Below, piece after piece: positions 35,988-45,014 of a stretch of 64,000 nt of DNA (position 1 is the stretch's first letter; every line of letters starts with the position of its first letter). The notes under the pieces were generated by a model. That model saw only the letters and a list, made by a program, of their open reading frames with translations, did not search any database and was not told where the DNA came from. The translations under genes were made by a program, and so were the position numbers. The DNA is from Paenibacillus sp. HW567 (GTDB lineage: Bacteria; Bacillota; Bacilli; Paenibacillales; Paenibacillaceae). The stretch spans positions 4,388,530 through 4,452,529 of the forward strand of contig NZ_KB910518.1 of the NCBI RefSeq assembly GCF_000374185.1. The letters are read 5' to 3'.

Positions 35988-38039
35988 TCAGTAAATTGTC
36001 CGCTCCTGTTTATCTTGAATACCGCTCTTACGATAGAAATAAGTATTGATCTTGTCTCTCCATTCCTTGGCATGCTCTGCCTGCTCCTTAAGCCGCTCCT
36101 CTACCTGGGTATAAAGAGCTTCTTCCAGTTTCCCGTTGAGACGGGTCCACAAGGTTAGCAGCTCAGCCGCACGCTCCGCACCTTCGAAATGAGTATCGTA
36201 AATGTGCTGAATAACGGTTGACCCGGAATGAAGCACATGGGTATACGGAACATGATGGAAGAACAGCAGAAGCTCATCGGGACAATCCGCAAGAGACTCG
36301 TAACGTTCGACGTTCTTACCTATATATTGGGCGCTGTAGCCCGTTCCGGTGCGTACAGTCCGGTCTACGCCAATTCCCAGGTTGTCGGCAAAATGGTAGG
36401 TTCCCCAAGGCGAATACTCGTAACCATCGACATTCGGCCCGTAGTGATGATCAGGATTAACCATCCAGCCTACACCCAGCGGCGCTGTGTAGGACTCATA
36501 GATGCTCCAGGAATCTAGCAATATCCGGGTAACTGTGTCCAGCACCGCGGGATCGCCGCCAAAGGTAAGGCGGACCCATTCCTCCGCGATTGCCTCAGAG
36601 GAAAGCTCCGGATTCCAGGCCAGCCGTCCATAGCCGTAGAGATTGGCCTGGGCCAGCAAGTGCCCCGTCCAGTTCAAGTCATCCCCGACATTGGAGACGG
36701 CAGCCATGCCGCTGTGCAGGTTCCCCCAGAGCGAGCCGTCCACTACATGCTTAACGGGGACATGCTCTCCTTGGGCATACGTATTGAATTCCATAACCTC
36801 CTTCCACTGCGGCACAAGGTAACAGACATGGCGCTGCTGTCCGGTATATTCCTGGGCAATCTGAAATTCGATCAGATGATTCGTCTGCTGAAGCGCCCCG
36901 AAGAGCGGCGATACAGGCTCTCTGACCTGGAAGTCCATCGGGCCGTTCTTGATCTGCAGAATCACATTGTCCTTAAATCTGCCGTCCAGCGGCTTGAAAT
37001 GATCGTAGGCCGCTCTGGCCCGGTCGGTCTTGCGGTCACGCCAATCCTGCTTACAGTTGTAGACGAAGCAGCGCCAGATCACAAGTCCGTCGAACTGCTC
37101 AAGCGCTTCGGCCAGCATATTGGCGCCATCCGCATGATCGCGTCCATAAGTGAACGGCCCCGGACGGTTCTCCGAATCGGCTTTGACCACAAACCCGCCA
37201 AAATCGGGAATCGCTTCATAGATTTCAGCGGCTTTGCCGCGCCACCATTCACGCACTTCAGGAGCCAGCGGATCAGCCGTATCCAGTTCTCCGGTCTGAA
37301 GCGGGCTGGCAAAGTTGATGCTGAGGAACAGCCGGATACCGTAAACTCTGAAAATATCGGCGATTCTTGAAACATAGGGCAGATAGGCTGGTGAAATGAA
37401 CAATGTTTCCTGCTCATGCACATTTACGTTGTTGATCGCAATGGCATTGATGCCGACCGAAGACATCAGTACCGCATAATCACGGATGCGCTCCAGGTTG
37501 TCCACAAACCGGTTGTTGTTATAAAAGAAGGATTTGCCCGCGTATCCCCGCTCAACGCTTCCGTCAAAGTTATCCCAATGGTTGATCATGCGGAGCTTGT
37601 TAACCGGATTTACTGCCTCGTCAAGCGCTTCGATGCCTGAAGCTGTGCCGATCAGACGAAGCAGATGGAATACACCGTACAGCACCCCTGCGGGAGAAGC
37701 CGCCCCTATAGCAATGCAATGATGTGCTGCACTCGTGCGTATGGCATAACCTTCCGGTCCTACAGAACGGACCGTCTGTTCATCAAATACCTGATCAACA
37801 AGCGTATTCCCGCCTTGGAAGGTCCCTATGGCAACACAGGGTCCAGCCGCTCCAGCGCTGCCGGCCACCACCTCGATGCCCAGCATAGATGCAACACCGC
37901 GTCTGAATTCCTGCGCCGCCGCCTGAATAGTGTCATTCTCTTCGGCAACGTATAGCGTTTTGCACCATTGCAGGTCCCCGGCTCTTTGCGCAGCCGGCTG
38001 CAAGGGATAGCTTAGCCATGCCTCATAACCGCTTTTCAT
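35988..38039 (-). CDS. aguA: GH67 alpha-glucuronidase
   Basis: 683 aa from ATG 38039 (GGAGGAGATT upstream), the usual length. GH67 signatures: GGFVVKADSENRPGPFTYGR then DHADGANMLAEAL (about residues 275-307), VIWRCFVYNC, and the C-terminal FFHHVPYTHVLHSG. No signal peptide, so it acts in the cytoplasm, removing (4-O-methyl)glucuronic acid from the non-reducing end of imported xylooligosaccharides. Second gene of the GH52 operon. Confidence 0.95.
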   Translation of the reverse strand: MKSGYEAWLSYPLQPAAQRAGDLQWCKTLYVAEENDTIQAAAQEFRRGVASMLGIEVVAGSAGAAGPCVAIGTFQGGNTLVDQVFDEQTVRSVGPEGYAIRTSAAHHCIAIGAASPAGVLYGVFHLLRLIGTASGIEALDEAVNPVNKLRMINHWDNFDGSVERGYAGKSFFYNNNRFVDNLERIRDYAVLMSSVGINAIAINNVNVHEQETLFISPAYLPYVSRIADIFRVYGIRLFLSINFASPLQTGELDTADPLAPEVREWWRGKAAEIYEAIPDFGGFVVKADSENRPGPFTYGRDHADGANMLAEALEQFDGLVIWRCFVYNCKQDWRDRKTDRARAAYDHFKPLDGRFKDNVILQIKNGPMDFQVREPVSPLFGALQQTNHLIEFQIAQEYTGQQRHVCYLVPQWKEVMEFNTYAQGEHVPVKHVVDGSLWGNLHSGMAAVSNVGDDLNWTGHLLAQANLYGYGRLAWNPELSSEAIAEEWVRLTFGGDPAVLDTVTRILLDSWSIYESYTAPLGVGWMVNPDHHYGPNVDGYEYSPWGTYHFADNLGIGVDRTVRTGTGYSAQYIGKNVERYESLADCPDELLLFFHHVPYTHVLHSGSTVIQHIYDTHFEGAERAAELLTLWTRLNGKLEEALYTQVEERLKEQAEHAKEWRDKINTYFYRKSGIQDKQERTIY

Positions 38040-38096
38040 GCTGTAATCTCCTCCATCTTTCACAATAATTGATTATGCCTCAGCCTTGAGGGTGTC

Positions 38097-40307
38097 TTAT
38101 CTCAGCAGTGACCGGTTGCCGGTCCCTTCGTACAGCCATAAGATTGCAGTTACTCCCCGCGGATAATATTTGCTGCCGCCGATCAGACCGGACAGGATTT
38201 GATCGCTCCAGCACCAGTAAGACAGCTCGGGATGCAGCAGCCAGCTTACATGGGCCGCATCGGCAGCCGCTCCGGCTTCATCCCAAGGTAGCTGCAGGAC
38301 TTCCCTGGCGATGAATTGCGATAAGTAAATTTTGCTCAGCCATGAGTTGTTGCTGGTGGAGGACAGCTTCCAGCCGCCGTCATCGAACAGGCATTTTCCC
38401 GGAACCAGAGCCGTTGTCAAATGGGTGCGGAGTGCCTGGAGATAATTCGCAAACCGCCCTCCTGCATCCAGCGCAGCTTCACAGCCTGTGAACAACGGGA
38501 AGATCAGCCCTTCTATAGCCGGAATAATACAGGATTGATTCCCCTCGTTGATAATGGCCGGAATATAGCCCTCACTGTTCATATGAGCTGTAATGGAATT
38601 GGCGCATTTCTCAGCCTGCAGCCCGGCGGCGGCAGCTTGTTCTGCATACCCTTCCTGCTTGAAGAATTTCTCCAGCGCCACATAAGCCGCCCAGCACTTG
38701 CCGGCCATATAAATATTGTTGCGGGATTGGCCAAGCGACGCGTCCAGACTGTCATAAGTACTAATTTCTGCCCCGCCCTGGGTACGTGTACTGTCAAGAC
38801 CCATAAGACCATTGCGCTTGCCGGAATCGGGATGATCACGGTTCAGCATACTTTCAAAACAAGCCAGAAGGGTTGGCAGCATACGCTCCACGAAATCGCG
38901 GTCTTGGGTCTGTTCAATATACACCAATGCGGTACACAGCCAGTTCACCAATTCCTCATGGCTCATGTAGGAGAAGCAGTCATCCAGTCCGGCCTTCTCG
39001 TAAGCGGAGTATTGCGGACGCGAGAAGTGATTGGCAACGCCGACATCATGGGTAAAGGTGATTCCTCCCGGATGCTCCTCCGTTTCCCCAGGGAAAACAA
39101 CCGTATCCTCGTAGCTGTAACGGTTAACGAACAATTCCAGTTCATTGCGCACCGTCCACGGGTTCATCGCCAGCTCGAAGAATAGCTGATCCACGGTCAA
39201 ATCCAGGGTATTCATCATCCGGTATTCACCCTCGTTGACGATCCAGAGATCCTTCCCATCGGCATCGAGATACTGCGTGCTGCCGTAGTAGCTGTGAATC
39301 GCATGGGCGAGCATAAAGGACTGATCCTCCGACAGCTTAGCCGATTCAATCCAGTGGCTTGCGGATACGCAGGACTCGATAAGCTTATCTATATTGGTCA
39401 AGGCGTAGTCCGCTACGGCATCAATATTATTAAAGAATCGGGTGTATGCGTAGGACGCATCAATTCCCGTCGTTACCAGACCGCCGCGGTAGAAGCAGAC
39501 CGCAAAACGGTAGGTGCGCTGCTCGCCTGGAGGGACATCCATCAGGATAGCTCCGGTTCCGCCTAGTCCAAAGGCCAGATTATGCTCCAGCTTCTCTTCA
39601 AGGATTTTCTCCATCGTGAACCCGAGGGCCGTTTGAACCTCCTCATTCTTACAGGCGATAGAGGTCAGTCTTCCTTGACCAATACCGTTAAACCTCCCTT
39701 CGCTTGTATCGCCAAGTCTGCGCATGGAGCTGTATGGATCTCCGCCTTCATATCCGAAAAAGCCTTTTCTTGAACGCACACCCTTACGGTTATCCAATGT
39801 CAGTTCGGCAAAAACAGCGGGAATGATCGCGGACTTCAGCTCCTCCGCATTTGCCTTCGCCGGATCTGGCACAGAGCGGACAGGTGAATAAATACGGAAC
39901 GTCAAATCTCCCGCTTGCCAGGTATCCGTCGCCGCTTCTAATGTTCTCGTAATTTGTGTTTCATCAAACGCTTTCAGAACAACCGGGGAGGCTTGATACC
40001 ACCCGCTCGGCTTGTCGCGGTCTGTTCCATTCGGCGAGGCCGGGAACACCTGCTCCATTTCATTGCCGGTCTCCTCCAGCTTCTCGATATCATATCGGTT
40101 GCTGGCATCCGCCACCGCTTCGAAAAACGGCAATGCTTCATATTCGTCCCCGTTTATGGACTGAAACCCAATGTATACATTCTGATCCGCCGGTTTACCC
40201 AGCTCCAGCCCCAGACCGCCATTCTTTCCCTTAAATCCTAAAGTGAAGCTGGCAAAAGCGCCTATCGGGGAGTGCTGCACATTATAAAACAAATTTTTAT
40301 TTGTCAT
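38097..40307 (-). CDS. GH52 beta-xylosidase
   Basis: 736 aa from ATG 40307 (AAAGGAG 6 nt upstream). The N-terminus NLFYNVQHSPIGAFASFTLG and the following GGLGLELGKPADQNVYIGFQ are hallmark GH52 sequence. No signal peptide: intracellular cleavage of xylose from linear xylooligosaccharides left after GH67 action. First gene of the operon GH52-GH67-small frame-Nif3-like. Confidence 0.93.
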   Translation of the reverse strand: MTNKNLFYNVQHSPIGAFASFTLGFKGKNGGLGLELGKPADQNVYIGFQSINGDEYEALPFFEAVADASNRYDIEKLEETGNEMEQVFPASPNGTDRDKPSGWYQASPVVLKAFDETQITRTLEAATDTWQAGDLTFRIYSPVRSVPDPAKANAEELKSAIIPAVFAELTLDNRKGVRSRKGFFGYEGGDPYSSMRRLGDTSEGRFNGIGQGRLTSIACKNEEVQTALGFTMEKILEEKLEHNLAFGLGGTGAILMDVPPGEQRTYRFAVCFYRGGLVTTGIDASYAYTRFFNNIDAVADYALTNIDKLIESCVSASHWIESAKLSEDQSFMLAHAIHSYYGSTQYLDADGKDLWIVNEGEYRMMNTLDLTVDQLFFELAMNPWTVRNELELFVNRYSYEDTVVFPGETEEHPGGITFTHDVGVANHFSRPQYSAYEKAGLDDCFSYMSHEELVNWLCTALVYIEQTQDRDFVERMLPTLLACFESMLNRDHPDSGKRNGLMGLDSTRTQGGAEISTYDSLDASLGQSRNNIYMAGKCWAAYVALEKFFKQEGYAEQAAAAGLQAEKCANSITAHMNSEGYIPAIINEGNQSCIIPAIEGLIFPLFTGCEAALDAGGRFANYLQALRTHLTTALVPGKCLFDDGGWKLSSTSNNSWLSKIYLSQFIAREVLQLPWDEAGAAADAAHVSWLLHPELSYWCWSDQILSGLIGGSKYYPRGVTAILWLYEGTGNRSLLR

Positions 40308-40392
40308 AATAACTCCTTTCACAAACACATTGTGATTTGCATTCCAGTAGCTCAACACCATCCTAGCATGCCTTAGTCAGCGAAGCCCATTT

Positions 40393-40420
40393 CCAAATCC
40401 AGCAGAAATTTACCCAAATC
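40393..40420. promoter_or_regulatory. Direct repeat between GH52 and AraC genes
   Basis: CCAAATCCAGC and CCAAATCAGGC start 21 bp apart in the 214-bp divergent region. Fits a tandem AraC-type binding site serving one or both promoters. Distinct in sequence from the repeat near the LplA gene, consistent with two AraC regulators. Confidence 0.4.
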
Positions 40421-40521
40421 AGGCTGAAGCCTGATATACTGCAAGGTGAGACGGCTTCTCCGCCCTACGGAAAGAGAGATCCCTGTTTCTCCAGCCTGTA
40501 CAACACTTGGGAGGTCAGAGT

Positions 40522-41424
40522 ATGGTTTCTTCTTTTATCACGCCTGCGGCCACGCAGAGCATCAGTGAAACGATCATCCCCGATATCAAAACAACGCTTA
40601 ATCTGTTCGGCATGCATATCCGCAAAGTGAGCGGAGAATGGGATTACCCCACTCATGCCCACCCGCAATACGAATTCAACTACCTGCTTGAAGGCGAGCA
40701 ACTGATCACCGTGAATCACCGCCAGTATTTGCAGCGGGCCGGAGACCTGGTGCTGCTGCGCCCCGGTGAATTTCATTCCAGCACAAGTGTCCGCAACAAG
40801 CCTTTTACCTACTTCTGCATTCATTTTGACATTGACGATAAAATCATGAACTCCTTGTTAAGCCGTCTGGATCATGTGCTGTTTGAGTCCGGCAGTGCAA
40901 TCACTCAGCAACTCGGGCCTGTTCTTGGCAAGCTGGTGGAGATCACTACCAAGATTACGGAGGATATGAGCATGCTGCTGCGCATGCGCTTGCAATCCGC
41001 AGTGTTCGATCTGTTGGGACAGCTCTGGGAAGCCTTCTCTCTAGAGGAGAATTTCCCGTCGTCCACCTATGAGAAGGTAGAACTGGCGCACCTGATCCAC
41101 AACCGGCTGCAAGGGCTGGTGTACCAGCGCTTCAAACCGGACAGCCCGAGCGACAGACGTGATGGTGTGGATGATATCGCATCCGATCTGGGAATCAGCG
41201 TATCCCACTGCAACAGAGTGTTCCGGCAGGTGTACGGCATGTCGCCCAGGGTTTTTCTGTCCGAGCAGATGCTTCATGAGGCCAAGCTCCTTCTCGATGA
41301 TTTACGCTTGTCCATCAGCCATATTTCCAGCATTCTGGGATACCGGGATATCGCCCATTTCAGCCGCCAGTTTAAACGCTGGTACGGGCAATCTCCGCGC
41401 GAATACCGTAATATCACTGTTTGA
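40522..41424 (+). CDS. AraC-family regulator with cupin sensor
   Basis: 300 aa from ATG 40522 (GGGAGGTC upstream). N-terminal cupin-like sugar-binding half (HPQYEFNYLLEGEQLITV, LRPGEFH), C-terminal double HTH (ASDLGISVSHCNRVFRQVYGM...ISSILGYRDIAHFSRQFKRW). Divergent from the GH52 operon and convergent, with 11 bp overlap, with the GntR regulator. Probably a cytoplasmic xylose or xylooligosaccharide sensor controlling GH52. Confidence 0.9.
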   Translation: MVSSFITPAATQSISETIIPDIKTTLNLFGMHIRKVSGEWDYPTHAHPQYEFNYLLEGEQLITVNHRQYLQRAGDLVLLRPGEFHSSTSVRNKPFTYFCIHFDIDDKIMNSLLSRLDHVLFESGSAITQQLGPVLGKLVEITTKITEDMSMLLRMRLQSAVFDLLGQLWEAFSLEENFPSSTYEKVELAHLIHNRLQGLVYQRFKPDSPSDRRDGVDDIASDLGISVSHCNRVFRQVYGMSPRVFLSEQMLHEAKLLLDDLRLSISHISSILGYRDIAHFSRQFKRWYGQSPREYRNITV

Positions 41425-42067
41425 TGTACTGCGCGAACGGCTCCTGAAAATCAGTCAAATTAATATCTGAGCGCAAGTGGTGGTGCAGCAGCTCCTCTAT
41501 TTTGTCTTTTTGTCCCTGAACGATATAATTCAGCAGGCTCTGATGCTCTTGGTGGATTTCCTTCAGCTTGTCCTGTCTGAGCATGTGCAGCTTGCGGTAG
41601 CGGATATAATGCACGTTGAACTGCTGAATTAGCCCCCAGAGAAATTCCCGGCCCGCGAGAACGAACAAGGTTTTATGGAATTCATCGTCCAGCTTGAGGA
41701 AGCTTTCCGTGTTCTCCGGCTCATCTATGCAGTGCAACTGGCGGAGAAGAAGCTCATTCAGCTCATGGAGGTCCTTAAGCGGGATGCCGCGCGTCAGCTC
41801 CTTCATGATTTCTTTTTCCAGCGTATAGCGCAGGTATATGATTTGCTCCACCGACTCCAGGTCAATATAGGAAACGACATTCCCTTTTTTGGGATAGATA
41901 TGAATGTAATCCTCCAGTGAGAGCTGCTTGAGGATATCGCGAATTGGCGTACGGGACAACTGAAAACGCTCGGAGAGCGCAGTTTCGCTGATAATGGTCC
42001 CCGGCTTGAGCTGTAGGGATAGAATTTCATCCTTTAGCTGGTTCATAATTTCTTTTTTGAAAGCCAT
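41414..42067 (-). CDS. GntR/FadR-type regulator, probable UxuR
   Basis: 217 aa from ATG 42067 (GTGGGAAG upstream). N-terminal winged HTH (ISETALSERFQLSRTPIRDIL), C-terminal all-helical FCD ligand domain with metal-binding His residues (DDEFHKTLF, HQEHQSLLN, HHHLRSDI). Divergent from uxuA-uxuB, with palindromes in between, so it probably represses uronate catabolism and responds to a hexuronate intermediate. Confidence 0.88.
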   Translation of the reverse strand: MAFKKEIMNQLKDEILSLQLKPGTIISETALSERFQLSRTPIRDILKQLSLEDYIHIYPKKGNVVSYIDLESVEQIIYLRYTLEKEIMKELTRGIPLKDLHELNELLLRQLHCIDEPENTESFLKLDDEFHKTLFVLAGREFLWGLIQQFNVHYIRYRKLHMLRQDKLKEIHQEHQSLLNYIVQGQKDKIEELLHHHLRSDINLTDFQEPFAQYIKQ

Positions 42068-42151
42068 AGACGCTTCCCACTTTCTGTGCTTTTTTTCACG
42101 CGGATTTGCATTGACAAAGGTAACCCCGTATCTTATGATCAAGCTGAAATT

Positions 42152-42169
42152 AATCTTGTATACAAGATT
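42152..42169. promoter_or_regulatory. GntR operator 1 (perfect 18-bp palindrome)
   Basis: AATCTTGTA/TACAAGATT, in the divergent region 85 bp before the GntR start. Same TTGTATACAA core as the operator before the GntR gene at 54922. Confidence 0.65.
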
Positions 42170-42233
42170 TCAAATTATTGATTACCTTTGGGTGTACAAA
42201 CCTGTCTTCACTACCTTTATTGTAATCCAGAGA

Positions 42234-42252
42234 TGTATATTTTGTATACATG
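42234..42252. promoter_or_regulatory. GntR operator 2 upstream of uxuA
   Basis: ATGTATA-N5-TATACAT contains TTGTATACAT, a near match to operator 1, 24 bp before uxuA. Placement close to the start region suits repression. Confidence 0.5.
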
Positions 42253-42276
42253 ATCTATCCAGAGGAGGAACAGACG

Positions 42277-43353
42277 ATGAATATGACGTGGAGATGGTAT
42301 GGCGAAGGAAACGATAATATTACCCTTGACCATATCCGGCAAATTCCGGGCGTAATGGGGATCGTATGGTCGCTGCATCATAAGGTGGCGGGCGAAGTGT
42401 GGGAAATGGAAGAGATTCAGAAGGTCGCGGACCAGATTACGGGCAAGGGCTTCAGCACCGCTGTTGTGGAAAGCGTTAACGTTCATGACGATATCAAAAT
42501 CGGACTGCCTTCCCGCGATAAGTATATCGACATCTACATCGACACGATCCGCAAGCTGGCCAAAGTCGGCGTCAAGGTCATCTGCTACAACTTTATGCCT
42601 GTCTTCGACTGGACCCGCACAGAGCTGTACAAGGAGCTGCCGGACGGATCGAACGCCCTCTTTTATGAAAAGGCTGCCATTACCAACAACCCGCGCGACA
42701 TGGTCGACCGGATTCTGAAGGGTGCCGGAGAATTCACGATGCCGGGCTGGGAGCCGGAGCGGCTGGCCAAGCTGGATGAGCTGTTCGCAGCCTACGCCGA
42801 TGTAACGGAAGAGAAGCTGTTCGCGAACCTGAAATACTTTCTGGAGCGCATCATTCCGGTGTGTGAAGAAGTCGATATCAAAATGGCAATCCACCCTGAC
42901 GATCCGGCCTGGCCGATCTTTGGTCTTCCGCGTATTATCCGCAGCCGCGATACGATCCGCCGTTTCCTGGACATGGTCGACAGCCCCTACAACGGACTGA
43001 CCTTCTGTACGGGTTCGCTCGGCACTAATCCTGATAACGACCTGCCGGCGATGATCCGCGAGTTCCATGACCGTATTCATTTTGCCCACATCCGCAATGT
43101 AAAAGTATTCGAGAACGGCGATTTCATCGAGGTTTCGCACCGCGGCCGGGATGGAAGTGTAGATGTGCCTGAGGTGGTCAAGGCCTACCATGAGAATGGA
43201 TTTACCGGCTATGTGCGCCCGGATCACGGAAGACATTTATGGGGTGAAGAGAAGAATTGCCGTCCGGGCTACGGACTGTACGACAGAGCGATGGGCATCA
43301 TGTATCTTCTGGGCGTCTGGGACAGCCTGGAGAATGCCAAAGGGGTGAACTAA
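42277..43353 (+). CDS. uxuA: Mannonate dehydratase
   Basis: 358 aa from ATG 42277 (GAGGAGG upstream). UxuA TIM-barrel features: MTWRWYGEGN...LDHIRQIPGVMGIV, KMAIHPDDPAWPIFGLPRI, NGLTFCTGSLGTNPDND, HFAHIRNVK, RPDHGRHLWGE. Converts D-mannonate to 2-keto-3-deoxygluconate, draining glucuronate released by GH67. Followed 1 bp later by uxuB. Confidence 0.95.
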   Translation: MNMTWRWYGEGNDNITLDHIRQIPGVMGIVWSLHHKVAGEVWEMEEIQKVADQITGKGFSTAVVESVNVHDDIKIGLPSRDKYIDIYIDTIRKLAKVGVKVICYNFMPVFDWTRTELYKELPDGSNALFYEKAAITNNPRDMVDRILKGAGEFTMPGWEPERLAKLDELFAAYADVTEEKLFANLKYFLERIIPVCEEVDIKMAIHPDDPAWPIFGLPRIIRSRDTIRRFLDMVDSPYNGLTFCTGSLGTNPDNDLPAMIREFHDRIHFAHIRNVKVFENGDFIEVSHRGRDGSVDVPEVVKAYHENGFTGYVRPDHGRHLWGEEKNCRPGYGLYDRAMGIMYLLGVWDSLENAKGVN

Positions 43354-43354
43354 A

Positions 43355-44971
43355 ATGCTGCACTTGAGCAGAAGCAGTATTGCCGACAGATCAGCTTGGG
43401 AGATTGCGGGCGTAGAGCTGCCCAAGTTCGATTTTGAGGCGGTGGCGGAGAACACACGGCTGAATCCGGAGTGGATTCATTTCGGCGCGGGGAATATCTT
43501 CAGAGGATTTGTAGCGAACGCCCACCAGAAGCTGCTCGACAGCGGCAAAGCGAATACCGGTATTATCGCAGCGGAAACGTTTGATTTCGAGATGATCGAC
43601 AAGGCATACAAGCCTTACGATAACTTAACCCTGCTTGTGCTGATGAATGCGCGCGGCGAATTTATCAAGAAAGTGATCAGCAGCATTACAGAGGGAATAA
43701 CCGCAGATCAGAACCGCGAGGCAGACTACACTCGTCTGACTGAAGTATTCGAGAATCCCAGCCTGCAGATGGCCAGCTTTACCATTACTGAAAAAGGCTA
43801 CTCCCTGACAGGGCCAAACGGCAAGTATCTTGGTATCGTCGAGAAGGATATTGAGAACGGACCGGAGCGGCCTGTTCATGCGATGAGCATCGTCGCTTCG
43901 CTGGCCTACCGCCGTTACCTGAAAGGCCAATACCCAATGACCTTTGTCAGCATGGACAACTGCTCGCATAATGGCGACAAGCTGAAGAACGGCATCCTTA
44001 CCATCGCCAGAGAATGGGCTGGAAAAGGCTTAGCCGAAGATGGATTTGTAGCCTATCTTGAAAATGAGGGCAAGATCACCTTCCCGCTGACCATGATCGA
44101 CAAAATTACACCGCGCCCGTCCGAAACGGTGCAGGCGGCGCTGCTGGAACAAGGGATTGGCGGGATGGATGTTATCGTCACCTCCAAAAACACCTATACC
44201 GCTCCATTCGTAAATGCGGAAATCAGCGAATATCTGGTTATTGAGGACAAATTCACGAACGGCCGCCCGGCGCTTGAGGAGGCTGGCATCATCTTCACTG
44301 ACCGCGACACGGTCAATAAGGTGGAGACGATGAAGGTCACCACCTGCCTTAATCCGCTGCATACGGCGCTGGCAGTTTCGGGTTGTCTGCTCGGCTACAC
44401 TCTGATTGCCGATGAGATGAAGGACGGGCTGCTGCGCAAATTCGTAGAGATTATCGGCTATACGGAAGGCCTGCCGGTTGTGGTCAATCCCGGCATCCTG
44501 AGTCCGAAGCAATTTCTGGATGAGGTGCTGCAGGAACGGTTCGCCAACCCGTTCATCCCCGACACACCGCAGCGGATCGCCACGGATACCTCGCAGAAGG
44601 TCGGCATCCGTTTCGGTGAAACGATCAAATCGTATGTCCGCCGGGACGATCTCGATCCGGCGCAGCTCATTGCGATTCCGCTTGCCATCGCCGTCTGGTG
44701 CCGTTACCTGCTCGGGGTGGACGATGAAGGCAGATCCTTCTCCCCCAGTCCTGACCCGTTGCTGGAATCGCTGCAAGCCCGCCTTGCGGGAGTCTCCTTG
44801 GGGAGCGACAGGAATAAGGCCGCAGCGGTGCAATCCATTTTGAGTGATGAAGCCATATTCGGCATTGATTTATATGTCATTGGACTGGGCGGCAAGATTG
44901 AAGATATGTTCGCCGAAATGCTCGCCGGGCCGAACGCCGTACGGTCCACCCTGAATAAGTACGTCCGCTGA
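43355..44971 (+). CDS. uxuB: Fructuronate reductase (mannitol dehydrogenase family)
   Basis: 538 aa. Polyol-specific long-chain dehydrogenase family: IHFGAGNIFRGFVANAHQKLL at the start, FVSMDNCSHNGDKLK, the VTSKNTYTAPFVNAEI segment and TCLNPLHTALAVSGCLLGY in the middle. Reduces D-fructuronate to D-mannonate, the substrate of the upstream UxuA. Order and spacing (1 bp) imply one transcript. Tagaturonate reductase is the less likely alternative. Confidence 0.92.
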   Translation: MLHLSRSSIADRSAWEIAGVELPKFDFEAVAENTRLNPEWIHFGAGNIFRGFVANAHQKLLDSGKANTGIIAAETFDFEMIDKAYKPYDNLTLLVLMNARGEFIKKVISSITEGITADQNREADYTRLTEVFENPSLQMASFTITEKGYSLTGPNGKYLGIVEKDIENGPERPVHAMSIVASLAYRRYLKGQYPMTFVSMDNCSHNGDKLKNGILTIAREWAGKGLAEDGFVAYLENEGKITFPLTMIDKITPRPSETVQAALLEQGIGGMDVIVTSKNTYTAPFVNAEISEYLVIEDKFTNGRPALEEAGIIFTDRDTVNKVETMKVTTCLNPLHTALAVSGCLLGYTLIADEMKDGLLRKFVEIIGYTEGLPVVVNPGILSPKQFLDEVLQERFANPFIPDTPQRIATDTSQKVGIRFGETIKSYVRRDDLDPAQLIAIPLAIAVWCRYLLGVDDEGRSFSPSPDPLLESLQARLAGVSLGSDRNKAAAVQSILSDEAIFGIDLYVIGLGGKIEDMFAEMLAGPNAVRSTLNKYVR

Positions 44972-45014
44972 GAACATTTCAGCCTATACTCCGGAACAGA
45001 AAGGAAGCTTATCC

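Noticed and set aside
42217..43236. 339-residue minus-strand frame
   Set aside because: Exactly antisense to uxuA, Arg/His/Val-rich and without domain motifs or ribosome site.
44030..44833. 267-residue minus-strand frame
   Set aside because: Antisense shadow of uxuB.
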